Assembly (NCBI GenBank): GCA_964415965.1 | Contig: CAYQCK010000002.1 | Span: 248,001 to 312,000, forward strand | Length of the DNA stretch: 64,000 bases | Source: CAIKNB01 sp964415965 | GTDB taxonomy: Bacteria > Patescibacteriota > Patescibacteriia > 2-12-FULL-60-25 | Direction: 5' to 3' | Shown here: in pieces, positions 1 through 8,443 of the stretch | Layout of the letters: each line of letters begins with the position of its first letter | Position numbering within the stretch: the first letter of the stretch is position 1 | Translations under genes and position numbers: made by a program | The notes under the pieces: generated by a model | Told to the model about the DNA's origin: nothing | The model's input: the letters and a program-made list of their open reading frames with translations, nothing else | Database searches by the model: none

Positions 1-463
1 GGGCGATGGCCACGCGCTGCATCTGGCCGCCGGACAGCTGGTTGGACAGATGCTTATGGCGGGACTCGTCGAGTCCCGAGGCGAGGAGCGCCGCCTTGGC
101 CCGCTTATGCCGCTCTTCGCGCCCGACGCCAAGATAGACGAGCGGCAACTCGACATTGCGCAGCACCGTGGCGCGCGGCAGCAGATGGAAAGCCTGGAAC
201 ACGAAGCCGATCTTGTTCCGCCGGACTTCCGCCAGTTCGGTCGGCTCGAGTTTGGCCACGTCCTGACCGTCCAGCAGGTATCGGCCCGAGGTCGGCGCGT
301 CCAACGCCCCGATGATGTGCATGAGCGTGGACTTGCCCGAACCGGACGGCCCCATGATGGCCACGAACTCCCCTTTCTTGATCGAGAAGGTGATGCCTTT
401 GAGCACCTTCGTCACCTCGTCGCCATTGACGTATTCCTTGGTTATGTCTTTGAGTTCAAGCAT
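1..463 (-). CDS. ABC exporter ATP-binding subunit (MacB/LolD type), partial
   Basis: Runs off the left edge; 154 residues are present from the ATG at 463. It is the nucleotide-binding subunit of a MacB/LolD-type ABC exporter and should act at the inner face of the membrane. Walker A GPSGSGKST is at residues 38-46 and the signature LSGGQMQRVAIA at 143-154; Walker B lies beyond the edge. The adaptor gene upstream on the same strand stops 19 bases before this start, so the two form one transcription unit. By family precedent an FtsX-like permease should lie just left of the window; that is inference. Confidence 0.93.
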   Translation of the reverse strand, partial: MLELKDITKEYVNGDEVTKVLKGITFSIKKGEFVAIMGPSGSGKSTLMHIIGALDAPTSGRYLLDGQDVAKLEPTELAEVRRNKIGFVFQAFHLLPRATVLRNVELPLVYLGVGREERHKRAKAALLASGLDESRHKHLSNQLSGGQMQRVAIA

Positions 464-482
464 AGGCGGGAATCCGGACGGC

Positions 483-2456
483 CTAAAAGCCCCCCATGCC
501 CGGGATCCTGACGCCGGACTGCCTTCCGTTCGCCGACGTCGTCCTGGCGGCCGAAGCGCCAGCGGCCGCGGTCGCCGCGCCGCTGATGGTGCGCGTCACG
601 ACCTGGTCACCTTCCTTCAGGCCGTCGGTGATTTCGGTTTGCGTATCGTTAGCCAATCCGACCGTCACGTTGCGCGTCTCCGGCGCGGTCGGTGAAGCCA
701 CGCCTTGGGCGCCGTTCGCCATATCGATCTTCACGCCATTCAGGACCTGGACCGTGGCGCCGTCCGTCCCCTCTTTCACGGCCGAGTTGGCGACCAGCAG
801 GACGTCAGGCTTGAAATCGGTCACGATGGCTGCGGCCACGCTCATGCCCGTCTTGATGCGCTCATCCTGCGTGTCGAACACGATCTTGACCCCGTAATTC
901 ACCACGCCCTGCGACGCCGTCCCGATGAGGTCGACCTCGGAGACGACGCCCGCGATGGTCAGATCCGTGACCGCATCGAAAGTCAGGGTCGCTTTCTGCC
1001 CGACTTTCACCTTCGCCACATCGACTTCGTTCAGGGATATCTCGGCGACCTTGGCGCGCGTCAGCAGGGTCGCCACGACCGTCGACGGCGAAGCTTGGTC
1101 GGCCGGCTGCACCGGCAGGCTGGCGATGACGCCGTCGAAGGGCGCTTTCACGGTGTAATCGCCCAAGGCTTCTTGGGCATCAGCCAATTTGTTCTGGGCC
1201 GACTGCAAGGATGAACGGCTGCGCGCCACCGAATTGGCCGAGATGGCGATGTCGGTGGCATCGGTTCCGCGACGCAGCTTGGCCAACGACTCATTGGCTT
1301 CGTCCAGCCTCTCCTGGGCGGCCGCGATTTCGGCCGCGGTCGCGCCCGCCTTGAGCTTCTCGAGCGATGTCTGCGCTTTGGTCAAGCTGATTTGGGCCGT
1401 GGCGTATGAGCTCTTGGCCTGCTCGATGGCCTGGGACTGGCTGATGATCGTCGTCTGCTTGGATGAAATGGAGCTGCGGGCGGACTGGATGGTGTTTTGG
1501 AGTGAGGTTAGCGTGCTTTGGCTGAAACTGGAATTCGACAGAGTATTGAGCAGCGCGTCGTAGGTCATCTGGAGGAACGGCTCCGTCAGGTTCACCGCCT
1601 TCTGGGCCGCGGCCAGCGCCGACTCGATATCGGCCGCGCTCGCCCCGGTCGCCTGGAGCGCGTCGGCCTGGGCCTTGTAGGCCAGCACCAGCGGTTTGAG
1701 GCCGTCGTACAAGGCATCCGCCTGCGAGAGCTTGTTCGGATCCAGGACCGACAGATACCGGCGGTAATTGGCGTTGGCGCTGGCGTTATCGTTACCCAAT
1801 ACCGAATCCGCGTCATACAACGCTTTCTGCAGGTCTTGGGCCACGGTCTTGAGCACCGGCACCGCGTCGTCATACGCGTTCCGGACTACCTTCGGCGTCA
1901 CGCCGTCGTAAGACATCTTGGCATTCTCCTGCTGGGCAGCCAAATCCGCCTCCGCCTGCCTGAGGTCGTAGGCGTCCGGCGGTTCCTTGAGCTTATCCAA
2001 ATCGCGCTGCGCTTGGCTGACCGTGTTCAGGGCTTGGAGCAGCTGGACCGAATCCGGCGGTTCCTTGAGCTTGTTGTACGACAGCTGCGCCGATTCCAAA
2101 GATAGCTTGGCGTCGGCCACCGCCTGCGCCGCGTCGCGGACGGCTTTGACGGCCGTCTTGCGGTCGATCTCGGCGAGCGGCGTGCCCGCCGTCACTTCCT
2201 CCCCCTGTTTGACCAGGATTTTCGTGATTTCCCCCGAGACGTTCGGCTTGACATCGAGCTGGTTCTGCCCCGAAACCTGGCCACTACCCTTGATGGATAC
2301 GATCATCGTCCCCTTCTGGACCGCCGCGAGCACATACTTGGTTTCGCCGGCCGTGCCGCCCGGACGGAAACCGAAATACAATCCGACGCCGGCGCCGACG
2401 AGCAGGAGCGCCATCACCGCCTTGTGCTTGAGCAATTTCAGTATTTTTCCGAACAT
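483..2456 (-). CDS. Membrane-fusion (HlyD/MacA-type) efflux adaptor
   Basis: 657 residues. One N-terminal membrane segment (about 13-30) is followed by a first biotinyl-lipoyl half around 50-100 (GEEVTAGTPLAEID). Then comes a very long alanine- and glutamine-rich coiled-coil hairpin to about 430, a second lipoyl half (YTVKAPFDGVIASLPV), a beta-barrel region and a low-complexity tail ending PGMGGF. This order is that of periplasmic adaptor proteins that couple an ABC exporter to the outer envelope. KLKEPPD occurs twice in the first helix arm, suggesting internal duplication. The hairpin is longer than in MacA (about 370 residues total). The start follows the upstream stop by 7 bases, so it is co-transcribed with both neighbours. 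Confidence 0.9.
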   Translation of the reverse strand: MFGKILKLLKHKAVMALLLVGAGVGLYFGFRPGGTAGETKYVLAAVQKGTMIVSIKGSGQVSGQNQLDVKPNVSGEITKILVKQGEEVTAGTPLAEIDRKTAVKAVRDAAQAVADAKLSLESAQLSYNKLKEPPDSVQLLQALNTVSQAQRDLDKLKEPPDAYDLRQAEADLAAQQENAKMSYDGVTPKVVRNAYDDAVPVLKTVAQDLQKALYDADSVLGNDNASANANYRRYLSVLDPNKLSQADALYDGLKPLVLAYKAQADALQATGASAADIESALAAAQKAVNLTEPFLQMTYDALLNTLSNSSFSQSTLTSLQNTIQSARSSISSKQTTIISQSQAIEQAKSSYATAQISLTKAQTSLEKLKAGATAAEIAAAQERLDEANESLAKLRRGTDATDIAISANSVARSRSSLQSAQNKLADAQEALGDYTVKAPFDGVIASLPVQPADQASPSTVVATLLTRAKVAEISLNEVDVAKVKVGQKATLTFDAVTDLTIAGVVSEVDLIGTASQGVVNYGVKIVFDTQDERIKTGMSVAAAIVTDFKPDVLLVANSAVKEGTDGATVQVLNGVKIDMANGAQGVASPTAPETRNVTVGLANDTQTEITDGLKEGDQVVTRTISGAATAAAGASAARTTSANGRQSGVRIPGMGGF

Positions 2457-2463
2457 ATTCCGG

Positions 2464-2943
2464 TTATTTGGCCTGGCCTTCCAACAGGCGGATCAGCTTA
2501 GCTTCGATTTGCCCCTGGTCGTTCGGCCGGCCGAACACGGAAACGCTCTGCTCGGCCTTTATGTCGCTTATTTTTGCTTCGGAGTTCCCGCTGCGGATAG
2601 CCGTCGACGAAGTGACCAAGATGCTCTGCTCGACGCTATCCTGTCCCTGGACGACGAACGAGACGCCGTCGGTCGACAGGACTTTCCCGAATATCCCGTG
2701 GCTGCCGGGCAGCATCGGCCCCCCGAAGGGCTGGGGGGCCCGCATCATCTCCCGGCCGAAGCCGGGTTCGGGTATGCCCCGCGGACCGAAATTCCGGCCG
2801 TAATTCTCCGACCAGCGGTTGAAATGCAGAGCCTTGCGCTCGCCGAGCGAGACGCCCAATTGGAACACCCCGGCCAAGACCGCGATGCCGGCCAGCCCGG
2901 CCAAGATCCACACCAGGACTTTCGATTTGATGAATTCAGGCAT
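2464..2943 (-). CDS. Membrane-anchored DUF5666-like protein
   Basis: 159 residues. A single membrane segment (about 9-31) leads to an external glycine- and proline-rich linker (GRNFGPRGIPEPGFG). The C-terminal domain has alternating strands (GIFGKVLSTDGVSFVVQGQD ... VSVFGRPNDQGQIEAKLIR) that match the pattern of DUF5666, a small OB-like domain. The function of that domain is not known. It sits directly before the efflux adaptor, so a role in sensing or assembling the exporter is possible but is inference. Confidence 0.65.
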   Translation of the reverse strand: MPEFIKSKVLVWILAGLAGIAVLAGVFQLGVSLGERKALHFNRWSENYGRNFGPRGIPEPGFGREMMRAPQPFGGPMLPGSHGIFGKVLSTDGVSFVVQGQDSVEQSILVTSSTAIRSGNSEAKISDIKAEQSVSVFGRPNDQGQIEAKLIRLLEGQAK

Positions 2944-2958
2944 ATGTTTGATGTTTCG

Positions 2959-3375
2959 TTAAGCGGAAATCAAGGCCGTCGGCCGATGCTTGGCGTGGCG
3001 CAAGGCCAAAGCGAATTCGACGGCACAGATGGCCGAAAAGACCACTCCGGCGCCGAGGGCGATCGTCCCGAATGGGATGTTCTCGACCAGGCCCAAAAAT
3101 GAATCCTGGAGGTTCCCGAACACGATATCCGGGTCAGTGAATGCCAGGCGCAGCAAACCGACTGCCGCCGATTGTTGGATGGCCGCCAGGATGGTCCGAC
3201 CAGCGACCGCCGCATACGCCAACCCGGCCGCGCAACCCGCGACCGAAAGCGTCAGCCTGGCATACAGTCCGCGCATGCTCGCCCGACGGACTCGGGCCAA
3301 TATCCTATCCTCCAGCCCGTCCGGAATCTCCGGTGCCGGGAGCTGGGACAGGACATCCGCAAGGAATTTGTCCAT
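2959..3375 (-). CDS. Membrane protein next to sigma factor, possible anti-sigma
   Basis: 138 residues. A cytoplasmic N-terminus of about 35 residues (PDGLEDRILARVRRASM) is followed by about three hydrophobic segments (roughly 41-60, 70-85 and 103-125). There is no zinc-binding HxxxCxxC motif. Its position directly after an ECF sigma gene and the helical N-terminus resemble membrane anti-sigma factors that lack zinc. I recognise no specific family, so the anti-sigma role rests on context. A terminator-like hairpin separates it from the sigma gene. Confidence 0.5.
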   Translation of the reverse strand: MDKFLADVLSQLPAPEIPDGLEDRILARVRRASMRGLYARLTLSVAGCAAGLAYAAVAGRTILAAIQQSAAVGLLRLAFTDPDIVFGNLQDSFLGLVENIPFGTIALGAGVVFSAICAVEFALALRHAKHRPTALISA

Positions 3376-3392
3376 ATGCCATTAATACGCCA

Positions 3393-3418
3393 AAAGCCTG
3401 CGGTTTGGTGCAGGCTTT
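3393..3418 (-). terminator. Hairpin between the sigma factor and its membrane neighbour
   Basis: AAAGCCTGC pairs with GCAGGCTTT around an 8-base loop, and read on the minus strand it ends in TTTTGG. It lies 19 bases after the sigma-factor stop and 18 before the next gene, so it could terminate the sigma transcript or act as an attenuator. Confidence 0.55.
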
Positions 3419-3436
3419 CCTGAGGATGGCTAAATA

Positions 3437-4000
3437 TCAAGGCTTTTCGATGGTTTTTTTCAATTCCCCCAGCGCCCTCCGATACCGGCTCTTGACCGTA
3501 TTGAGCGGCTCGTCGCTGGCCTCGGCGATTTCCTGGAAAGTCAGTCCTTCTAAACCATGGAGCACGACCACGCTCTTCGCCTTCGGCGGCAAACGGTCCA
3601 GGGCGGCAGCCAATTCGTCGCGGAGCTCCTGCGACAACACGACCTCATCCGGCAAGGGCGCTTCATCCTCGACCTCGTCCAGACCCATGGCTTCGCCGTC
3701 CTCCGCCTCCAGCTCGGAGAAGGCGAAAGCGCGTTTCTTCTTCAATCGATCGAAAGCGGAGTTCCTGGCGATGCGGAACATCCATGCCCTGAACGGCTTC
3801 TGCGGATCGAAGCGCTTAAGGTTCTTCCAGATCTTCAGGAACGTCTCCTGCGAGATGTCTTCGGCCGCCGCCGCGTCATGGACCAAGCGGAAAACGAACC
3901 GATAGACGGAAGGCGCATGCCTACGGACCAGGACGTCGAACGCCGCAGCTTCGCCGTCGCGCGCCGCCAAAACCAACTCCTGGTCGGTCAGATGCTCCAT
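3437..4000 (-). CDS. ECF-type RNA polymerase sigma-70 factor
   Basis: 187 residues. Region 2 lies at about 20-95 (DAAAAEDISQETFLKIWKNL, then FRAWMFRIARNSAFDRLKKK). An acidic linker leads to region 4 at about 130-182 (LPPKAKSVVVLHGLEGLTFQ, then NTVKSRYRRALGELKK). Regions 1 and 3 are absent, as in group 4 (ECF) sigma factors. It would recruit RNA polymerase to a small set of envelope or stress genes. The genes downstream encode a membrane protein, a DUF5666-like protein and an efflux adaptor and ATPase, so the exporter is a plausible target; that is inference. Confidence 0.93.
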   Translation of the reverse strand: MEHLTDQELVLAARDGEAAAFDVLVRRHAPSVYRFVFRLVHDAAAAEDISQETFLKIWKNLKRFDPQKPFRAWMFRIARNSAFDRLKKKRAFAFSELEAEDGEAMGLDEVEDEAPLPDEVVLSQELRDELAAALDRLPPKAKSVVVLHGLEGLTFQEIAEASDEPLNTVKSRYRRALGELKKTIEKP

Positions 4001-4030
4001 CCGGTTTCCGGGACCGTCGAGCCGTGTCCT

Positions 4031-4477
4031 TCAGCCTTTCAGCAGCCTTTCGACCACGGCTTTGACGGCCAGGCCATCGGCCTGCCCGGCCAGTTTCTTC
4101 ATGGTCGCGCCCATGACCTTGCCCATGTCCGATACGGTGGCGTTCATCTCGGCGATGACGGCCTTGGCCGCCTCTTCGATCTGCGCCTCCCCCAGCTGGG
4201 CCGGAAGATAGCTTTCGATGAGCGTTATCTCGGCCTGCTGCTTCTCGGCCAGATCGCCGCGGCCGGCCGCCGTGAAATCCGCCAGCGCGTCTTTGTACTG
4301 CTTGATCATGGTCCGCATGACCGCCGTCGCCTCCTCGTCGGTCAACGGATGCCCGAGGTCGATCTGCTTGTTCTTGATGGCGGCGCGCACCATGCGCAAA
4401 GCCGAAAGCCTGGCCTCGGCCTTGGCCTTCATCGCTTCCTTGAGGTCGTTCTCGATACGTTCGCTGATGGTCGGCAT
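4031..4477 (-). CDS. yqeY: GatB/YqeY domain protein
   Basis: 148 residues, the usual family length. The tRNA-binding helical domain shared with the C-terminus of GatB is recognisable from ENDLKEAMKAKAEARLSALR, IKNKQIDL, IESYLPAQL and the C-terminal VMGATMKKLAGQADG. Family members are linked to tRNA amidotransfer, but their exact role is unsettled. It precedes the sigma gene by about 30 bases on the same strand and follows rpsU, a common yqeY neighbour. Confidence 0.92.
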   Translation of the reverse strand: MPTISERIENDLKEAMKAKAEARLSALRMVRAAIKNKQIDLGHPLTDEEATAVMRTMIKQYKDALADFTAAGRGDLAEKQQAEITLIESYLPAQLGEAQIEEAAKAVIAEMNATVSDMGKVMGATMKKLAGQADGLAVKAVVERLLKG

Positions 4478-4530
4478 AGGATGTTTCGTTATTGGTTAGT
4501 CGTTCGATACGCTACCCCTTTTAGACGAAA

Positions 4531-4554
4531 ACGTCGAGCCTCGCGGCTCGACGT
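4531..4554 (-). terminator. Intrinsic terminator after rpsU
   Basis: Perfect 10-base stem (ACGTCGAGCC with GGCTCGACGT) around a 4-base loop, 39 bases after the rpsU stop. The U-tract on the minus strand is short (TTTCGTCT); the plus-strand side has a better T-run. Confidence 0.7.
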
Positions 4555-4593
4555 CTTGTTTTTCGGTTCTGTGTCGGCAGGCTTCCCGCTGCC

Positions 4594-4833
4594 CTAGTTG
4601 CGGCGGCGCGGAGCTTCTTCTTTGAGCTGGCCCGTCTTGAGCAGGTAGTTGTAGGACTGGCGCTTCTCTTCGCGGTACAGCGCGCTCTCGCGGCGCTTGT
4701 TGCGGTTCTGCTTTTTCTTGCTGAAACGCACTTTCTTGGCCTGCAGAAGCTTGCCGCTGCCCTGGATGTGACGCTGGAACCGGCGCAATAATGCGTCGAA
4801 AGTCTCGCCTTTGCGGCGTTTGATTTCGCCCAT
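4594..4833 (-). CDS. rpsU: 30S ribosomal protein S21
   Basis: 79 residues, highly basic. The S21 core is clear: a short N-terminal strand, then FDALLRRFQRHIQGSGKL and a lysine/arginine-rich helix (KKVRFSKKKQNRNKRRE). S21 binds the small subunit near the anti-Shine-Dalgarno region of 16S rRNA. A strong AGGAGAG ribosome-binding site lies about 8 bases before the ATG. It is the first gene before yqeY and is closed by the hairpin at 4531-4554. Confidence 0.95.
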   Translation of the reverse strand: MGEIKRRKGETFDALLRRFQRHIQGSGKLLQAKKVRFSKKKQNRNKRRESALYREEKRQSYNYLLKTGQLKEEAPRRRN

Positions 4834-4910
4834 GTAGACCCACTCTCCTTTCTGGTTAGGTTATTCGTTCTGGTTCGACTGGCGCATCTTAGGCCAATCC
4901 GCCGATTTCG

Positions 4911-6269
4911 TCAATGGGATGGCGCCAATCCGAGCTTTTTCTTGATTTCCAGGACCACCTTGCGGGCGTCCACGATTTCCTGCGTCCCCGAGTCCATATC
5001 GCGGATGACCGCCGTCCCGTCCAGCACTTCCTTTTGGCCGATGATGATGACGAACTTGGAAGCCTGTTTGTTGGCCAGTTCCATCTGCGCCTTGATCGAA
5101 TCCTTGGAGAACGCCTCGCCGCACGGGATGCCGGCTTTGCGGAACTCCTCGAAGATGGCCAGCGCGCGCTTGCGGCCCTGTTCGCCCAGCTGGGCCACGA
5201 AGACGTCGGCGGTCTGCGGAGGCACCGGAGCGTTCATCTCCTTGAGGAGCAGGTGGACGCGATCGAGGCCGATGGCGAAACCCGCCGCCGGGGTCGGACG
5301 GCCGCCCAAGACCTCGGCCAGCCCGTCGTATCGGCCGCCGCCGCCGATGGCGGATTGGGCCAAATCCTGGTCGCTCGAATTGGCGTAGATCTCGAACACG
5401 GTCCGGGTGTAGTAATCCAGGCCGCGGACCAGGTACGGGTCGAGCTCATACGGCACCTTCAGCTCGTCGAGGTATTCCAGCACGCGCATGAAGTGGGCTT
5501 TCGATTCTTCGTCGAGCCAGTCGACGATCTGCGGCGCCTCGGCCTTCATCTCCACGGCCGCCGGGTCCTTCGAGTCGAGGATGCGCAGCGGGTTCTTGAG
5601 CAGGCGTTTCTTGTCGTCCTCGGACAGCTTGTGGCGCTTGGTGCGGAAATACGAGACCAAGGCGTTCTTGTAATTGGCGCGCGATTCGGGCGTGCCGATG
5701 GAATTGATGCGGATGGTCGAGTCGATGCCGAGCTCCTTGAGGAACAGCCAGGCCACGAAGATGAGCTGGGCGTCGGCCACGGCCGCGCCGTCGCCGAGCA
5801 TCTCGCAGCCCCACTGCCAGAATTGGCGGTAACGCCCGTGCTGCGGACGGTCGTGGCGGAACATCGGCGCCTGGTACCAGAGCTTGACCGGTTGCGGCAG
5901 GTTCAACATGCCGTACTGGATGTACGAACGGACGATCGGCGCCGTGCACTCCGGGCGGAGCGTGACATGTTCGCCGCCCGAGGTGTCGAAGCTGTACAGC
6001 TCCTTCTCGACGATGTCGGTCAGCTTGCCGACGCCGCGGATGAACAGCGGGGTCTCCTCCAGGATCGGCGTATCGATGCGTTCGAAGCCGTAGGCCTTGG
6101 AGATTTCGTCGGCTTTCTGGCGCATGAGATCCCAGTAAGGCTGGTCGACCGGCAGAATATCCTTCATGCCGCGCACCAGGTTGAGGGGCGCCGGCCCCTT
6201 CTTGGACGCCGCGGTCTCGGGCTTCTTGGCCTCCTTGGCCGGCTTGGCCGGCTTCTTCACGTTCGGCAT
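4911..6269 (-). CDS. hisS: Histidyl-tRNA synthetase
   Basis: 452 residues. A class II synthetase that charges tRNA-His. It has motif 1 (ETPLFIRGVGKLTDIVEKEL), motif 2 (MFRHDRPQHGRYRQFWQWG), the histidine-specific LVRGLDYYTRTVFEI near residues 279-293 and a C-terminal anticodon-binding domain. About 25 extra N-terminal residues are lysine/alanine-rich (KKPAKPAKEAKKPETAASKK), an extension absent from E. coli HisS. A cytoplasmic enzyme that stands as its own unit between lepB and rpsU. Confidence 0.97.
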   Translation of the reverse strand: MPNVKKPAKPAKEAKKPETAASKKGPAPLNLVRGMKDILPVDQPYWDLMRQKADEISKAYGFERIDTPILEETPLFIRGVGKLTDIVEKELYSFDTSGGEHVTLRPECTAPIVRSYIQYGMLNLPQPVKLWYQAPMFRHDRPQHGRYRQFWQWGCEMLGDGAAVADAQLIFVAWLFLKELGIDSTIRINSIGTPESRANYKNALVSYFRTKRHKLSEDDKKRLLKNPLRILDSKDPAAVEMKAEAPQIVDWLDEESKAHFMRVLEYLDELKVPYELDPYLVRGLDYYTRTVFEIYANSSDQDLAQSAIGGGGRYDGLAEVLGGRPTPAAGFAIGLDRVHLLLKEMNAPVPPQTADVFVAQLGEQGRKRALAIFEEFRKAGIPCGEAFSKDSIKAQMELANKQASKFVIIIGQKEVLDGTAVIRDMDSGTQEIVDARKVVLEIKKKLGLAPSH

Positions 6270-6328
6270 AGGCTAAAACGGTTTCTAGCATTTAAGCGGG
6301 ACAAGCGGCGCGTGGCGCCGGCCTCTCC

Positions 6329-6943
6329 CTACAATGAGTATTGGGTTTCACCGAAGACCTTCCAGCTCTCGAGCGGCCAACCGCGCAACCAGACCTTGCC
6401 GACCACGTATTCGCGCTTGACCGGCCCGAAGATGCGCGAGTCGAGGCTCGCGACGCGGTTGTCGCCGAGCACGAAGTATTCGTCGTTCTTCAGGGTCTGG
6501 GTCCGCGTCATGGCCGTGTAGTCCTGGTCGAGGTACATCTTCTCGTCCAGCACGGTGCCGTTCGGATGCTTGTCGTTGTAGATCTTGATCTGGCCGCCGG
6601 CCACTTCGACCGTCTCGCCGGGCAAGCCGATGACCCGCTTGATGAAAAACTGTTTCGGGTCCGCCGGATAGCGGAAGACCACGATGTCGCCGCGTTGCGG
6701 TTGTTTGAAGCGGTACGACAGCTCGTCGATTATCAGATATTCATGGTCCCAGAAGCTGGGCTCCATCGAGGCGCCTTTGACGTAGAACGGCTGGACCAGG
6801 AAATACCTGACCGGGATGATGATGGCGAGCGAGATGGCCAAGACCTGGACCAGCTCCAGAAGCAGGCTCAGGGCGGCGCCGACGGCTGCCTTGCCCCCCG
6901 AACCGTCTTCGGCCTGGTTTTTGCGTGAGAATGGGAAAGTCAT
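6329..6943 (-). CDS. lepB: Signal peptidase I
   Basis: 204 residues from the ATG at 6943; an upstream TTG at 6964 was not used because a -10-like TATCTT (6953-6958) sits between the two. It cleaves signal peptides from Sec substrates at the outer face of the membrane. One membrane segment (about 25-47) is followed by box B GASMEPS with the nucleophile Ser59, box D FFIKRVIGLPGE with the base Lys102, and box E LGDNRVASLDSR. A single anchor segment is typical of Gram-positive and CPR enzymes. Confidence 0.96.
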   Translation of the reverse strand: MTFPFSRKNQAEDGSGGKAAVGAALSLLLELVQVLAISLAIIIPVRYFLVQPFYVKGASMEPSFWDHEYLIIDELSYRFKQPQRGDIVVFRYPADPKQFFIKRVIGLPGETVEVAGGQIKIYNDKHPNGTVLDEKMYLDQDYTAMTRTQTLKNDEYFVLGDNRVASLDSRIFGPVKREYVVGKVWLRGWPLESWKVFGETQYSL

Positions 6944-6952
6944 GTATGGGCT

Positions 6953-6958
6953 AAGATA
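6953..6958 (-). promoter_or_regulatory. -10 box close to the lepB start
   Basis: TATCTT on the minus strand ends 9 bases before the lepB ATG. There is no Shine-Dalgarno between them, which suggests a very short or absent leader. Confidence 0.4.
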
Positions 6959-6994
6959 ACTCAATTATCGCGGCTTGTCGAGTGGCCTAAGCCG

Positions 6995-8233
6995 TCATGC
7001 CTGGCGGTAAACCAGGCTGCGCAGGGCTTTGCCGACCTTGTGCCGGAACAGGGTCTTTTCCAGGCGTTTCGAGCTCAAGACCGTGATGCCGGCCACGATC
7101 GATTCGGTCGAGCCCAGGGCCGCCAAAATCCAGCCGTTCTTCGAGAGCTCCGGCGCCAAGCTGAAGACCGACGCGGCCATGAGCGGCGCGCAGAAAGCGC
7201 CGATGAACAACCCGAGGCGCGCCGGGTTATAGAAATCCTGGCGCAATGCCATGCCGGTCACGGTCTTGCCGGCCGGCAACCGCAGCTTGTTCTCTTTGGC
7301 CAGGTCGACATACGACTTGCGGTACATGAATATCGACTGGATCGCCGTGGTCAGCGACAAGGCCACGGCCGAAAGGCCGAAGACCACACCGGCCAAAGCA
7401 ATCCGTCCCTCGCGGATCAGCGGCTCCACCTGGAACGCGCCGAAGGTTGCGACAATGAATACCGGGATCAGGATCCGCGACCGCTTGATGAGCTGGCGCC
7501 AGGTGAAACCCGAACCGCGCAGCGCGAACAGCTCGGCGACCTCGGCCAATACGTCGTCCACGCTCGCCGCGAAGACTTTGCCCAGGCCCGAAAGGAAGTG
7601 CTCGAGCACGTGGGCGATGGGGCCGACGAGGAGCAAGGCCTTGATGACGGACTGCGCGACCTCGGTCCGGGTATGGGCGTTGTCGTAGATGACGCGATGC
7701 ACGATGGCGTCGATAGCCAAGGGATAGAGGTCTTCGTTGACCTCCTTCATCAGTTGCTGGACATCGGGGCCGACGCAGCGGTTCTGCAGGTCGACGGCGA
7801 TGATTTTCCGGAATTCGTAGCGTTGGGACAGGATGGCCTTCGCCTCCCCGTACAGGTTGACCCCTTGGCCTTCGGCCAGGCGCAATTCTTCCTCAGTGAA
7901 GACCGGAAGCTCCTCGCGCCGCAACAGGTCGGGCAACCAGGGGATGATGGTATTGTGCTGGGTTAGCCGCGACAAACGGTCGACCGCCTGCAGCACGCGC
8001 TCCGGCGTCTTCTCGACCGTCCTGACGCCGATGCCGTAACCGTCTTCGAGCATCTTGCGGAACGCCTCGATGCGCGACGGCCTGACGGCCAATACATACC
8101 GCACCTCCATCGGCAAATATTCCTGGACCGCCAGCTCAGCCGGCGTGGTCACGACCTTGACCTCGAACCGGTCCCCCGGCGACGGCCGCTTGACCGGCAG
8201 CATTTTTTTCCAAAACGATTCGACTGATGACAT
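6995..8233 (-). CDS. Multi-spanning membrane protein, unknown
   Basis: 412 residues from the ATG at 8233, chosen because a -10 box TATCAT ends 7 bases upstream; two in-frame ATGs lie further up (8242, 8278). The first 250 residues are soluble, with a Glu/Arg-rich helical part and the stretch GVRTVEKTPERVLQAVDRLS. About four membrane segments follow (near residues 259-280, 287-310, 350-372 and 378-397 by eye). The last 30 residues are basic. I do not recognise the family. The soluble part could be a regulatory or nucleotide-binding domain, but no motif supports that. Confidence 0.75.
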   Translation of the reverse strand: MSSVESFWKKMLPVKRPSPGDRFEVKVVTTPAELAVQEYLPMEVRYVLAVRPSRIEAFRKMLEDGYGIGVRTVEKTPERVLQAVDRLSRLTQHNTIIPWLPDLLRREELPVFTEEELRLAEGQGVNLYGEAKAILSQRYEFRKIIAVDLQNRCVGPDVQQLMKEVNEDLYPLAIDAIVHRVIYDNAHTRTEVAQSVIKALLLVGPIAHVLEHFLSGLGKVFAASVDDVLAEVAELFALRGSGFTWRQLIKRSRILIPVFIVATFGAFQVEPLIREGRIALAGVVFGLSAVALSLTTAIQSIFMYRKSYVDLAKENKLRLPAGKTVTGMALRQDFYNPARLGLFIGAFCAPLMAASVFSLAPELSKNGWILAALGSTESIVAGITVLSSKRLEKTLFRHKVGKALRSLVYRQA

Positions 8234-8240
8234 GCCCGCC

Positions 8241-8246
8241 ATGATA
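8241..8246 (-). promoter_or_regulatory. -10 box close to the 8233 start
   Basis: TATCAT (minus strand) ends 7 bases before the ATG at 8233, the spacing seen before several other genes here. Confidence 0.4.
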
Positions 8247-8303
8247 CAGTGCCCGACCCTCCAAAGCCAGACTGGCATATTCCGTTTTTCGCCAACAGAG
8301 CCT

Positions 8304-8432
8304 CACTTCGCAAGTGACACGGGGGCTTGGGGGTCCGCGCCAAGCGTGGACCGCAAAATATCGAAAGCCCGCGACACCGAGAGCGGCATCGCGGACCCCC
8401 AAAACTTTTGCTACTTTTGGTTACAAAAGTAG
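8304..8432 (+). repeat. 129-base structured repeat, copy 1
   Basis: Starts with the small hairpin CACTT-CGC-AAGTG. It then has long arms GGGGGTCCGCG (8329-8339) and CGCGGACCCCC (8390-8400), and ends with CTACTTTTG-GTTA-CAAAAGTAG (8411-8432). Three more copies lie at 30043-30171, 41082-41208 and 41299-41429, all in the same orientation. It occupies most of the gap between two minus-strand genes and has no coding capacity of its own. Confidence 0.9.
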
Positions 8433-8443
8433 ACAGAGATGAT

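Noticed and set aside
4914..6521. 535-residue open frame opposite hisS and lepB
   Set aside because: Antisense to two well-supported genes and rich in Arg/Leu/Asp as expected for a shadow frame.
8136..8432. Open frames with SPGG/ADPQTP-like peptides across the 129-base repeats (also near 30045 and 41212-41421)
   Set aside because: They lie in the structured repeat, recur in different frames at every copy and have no start signal; they are not genes.
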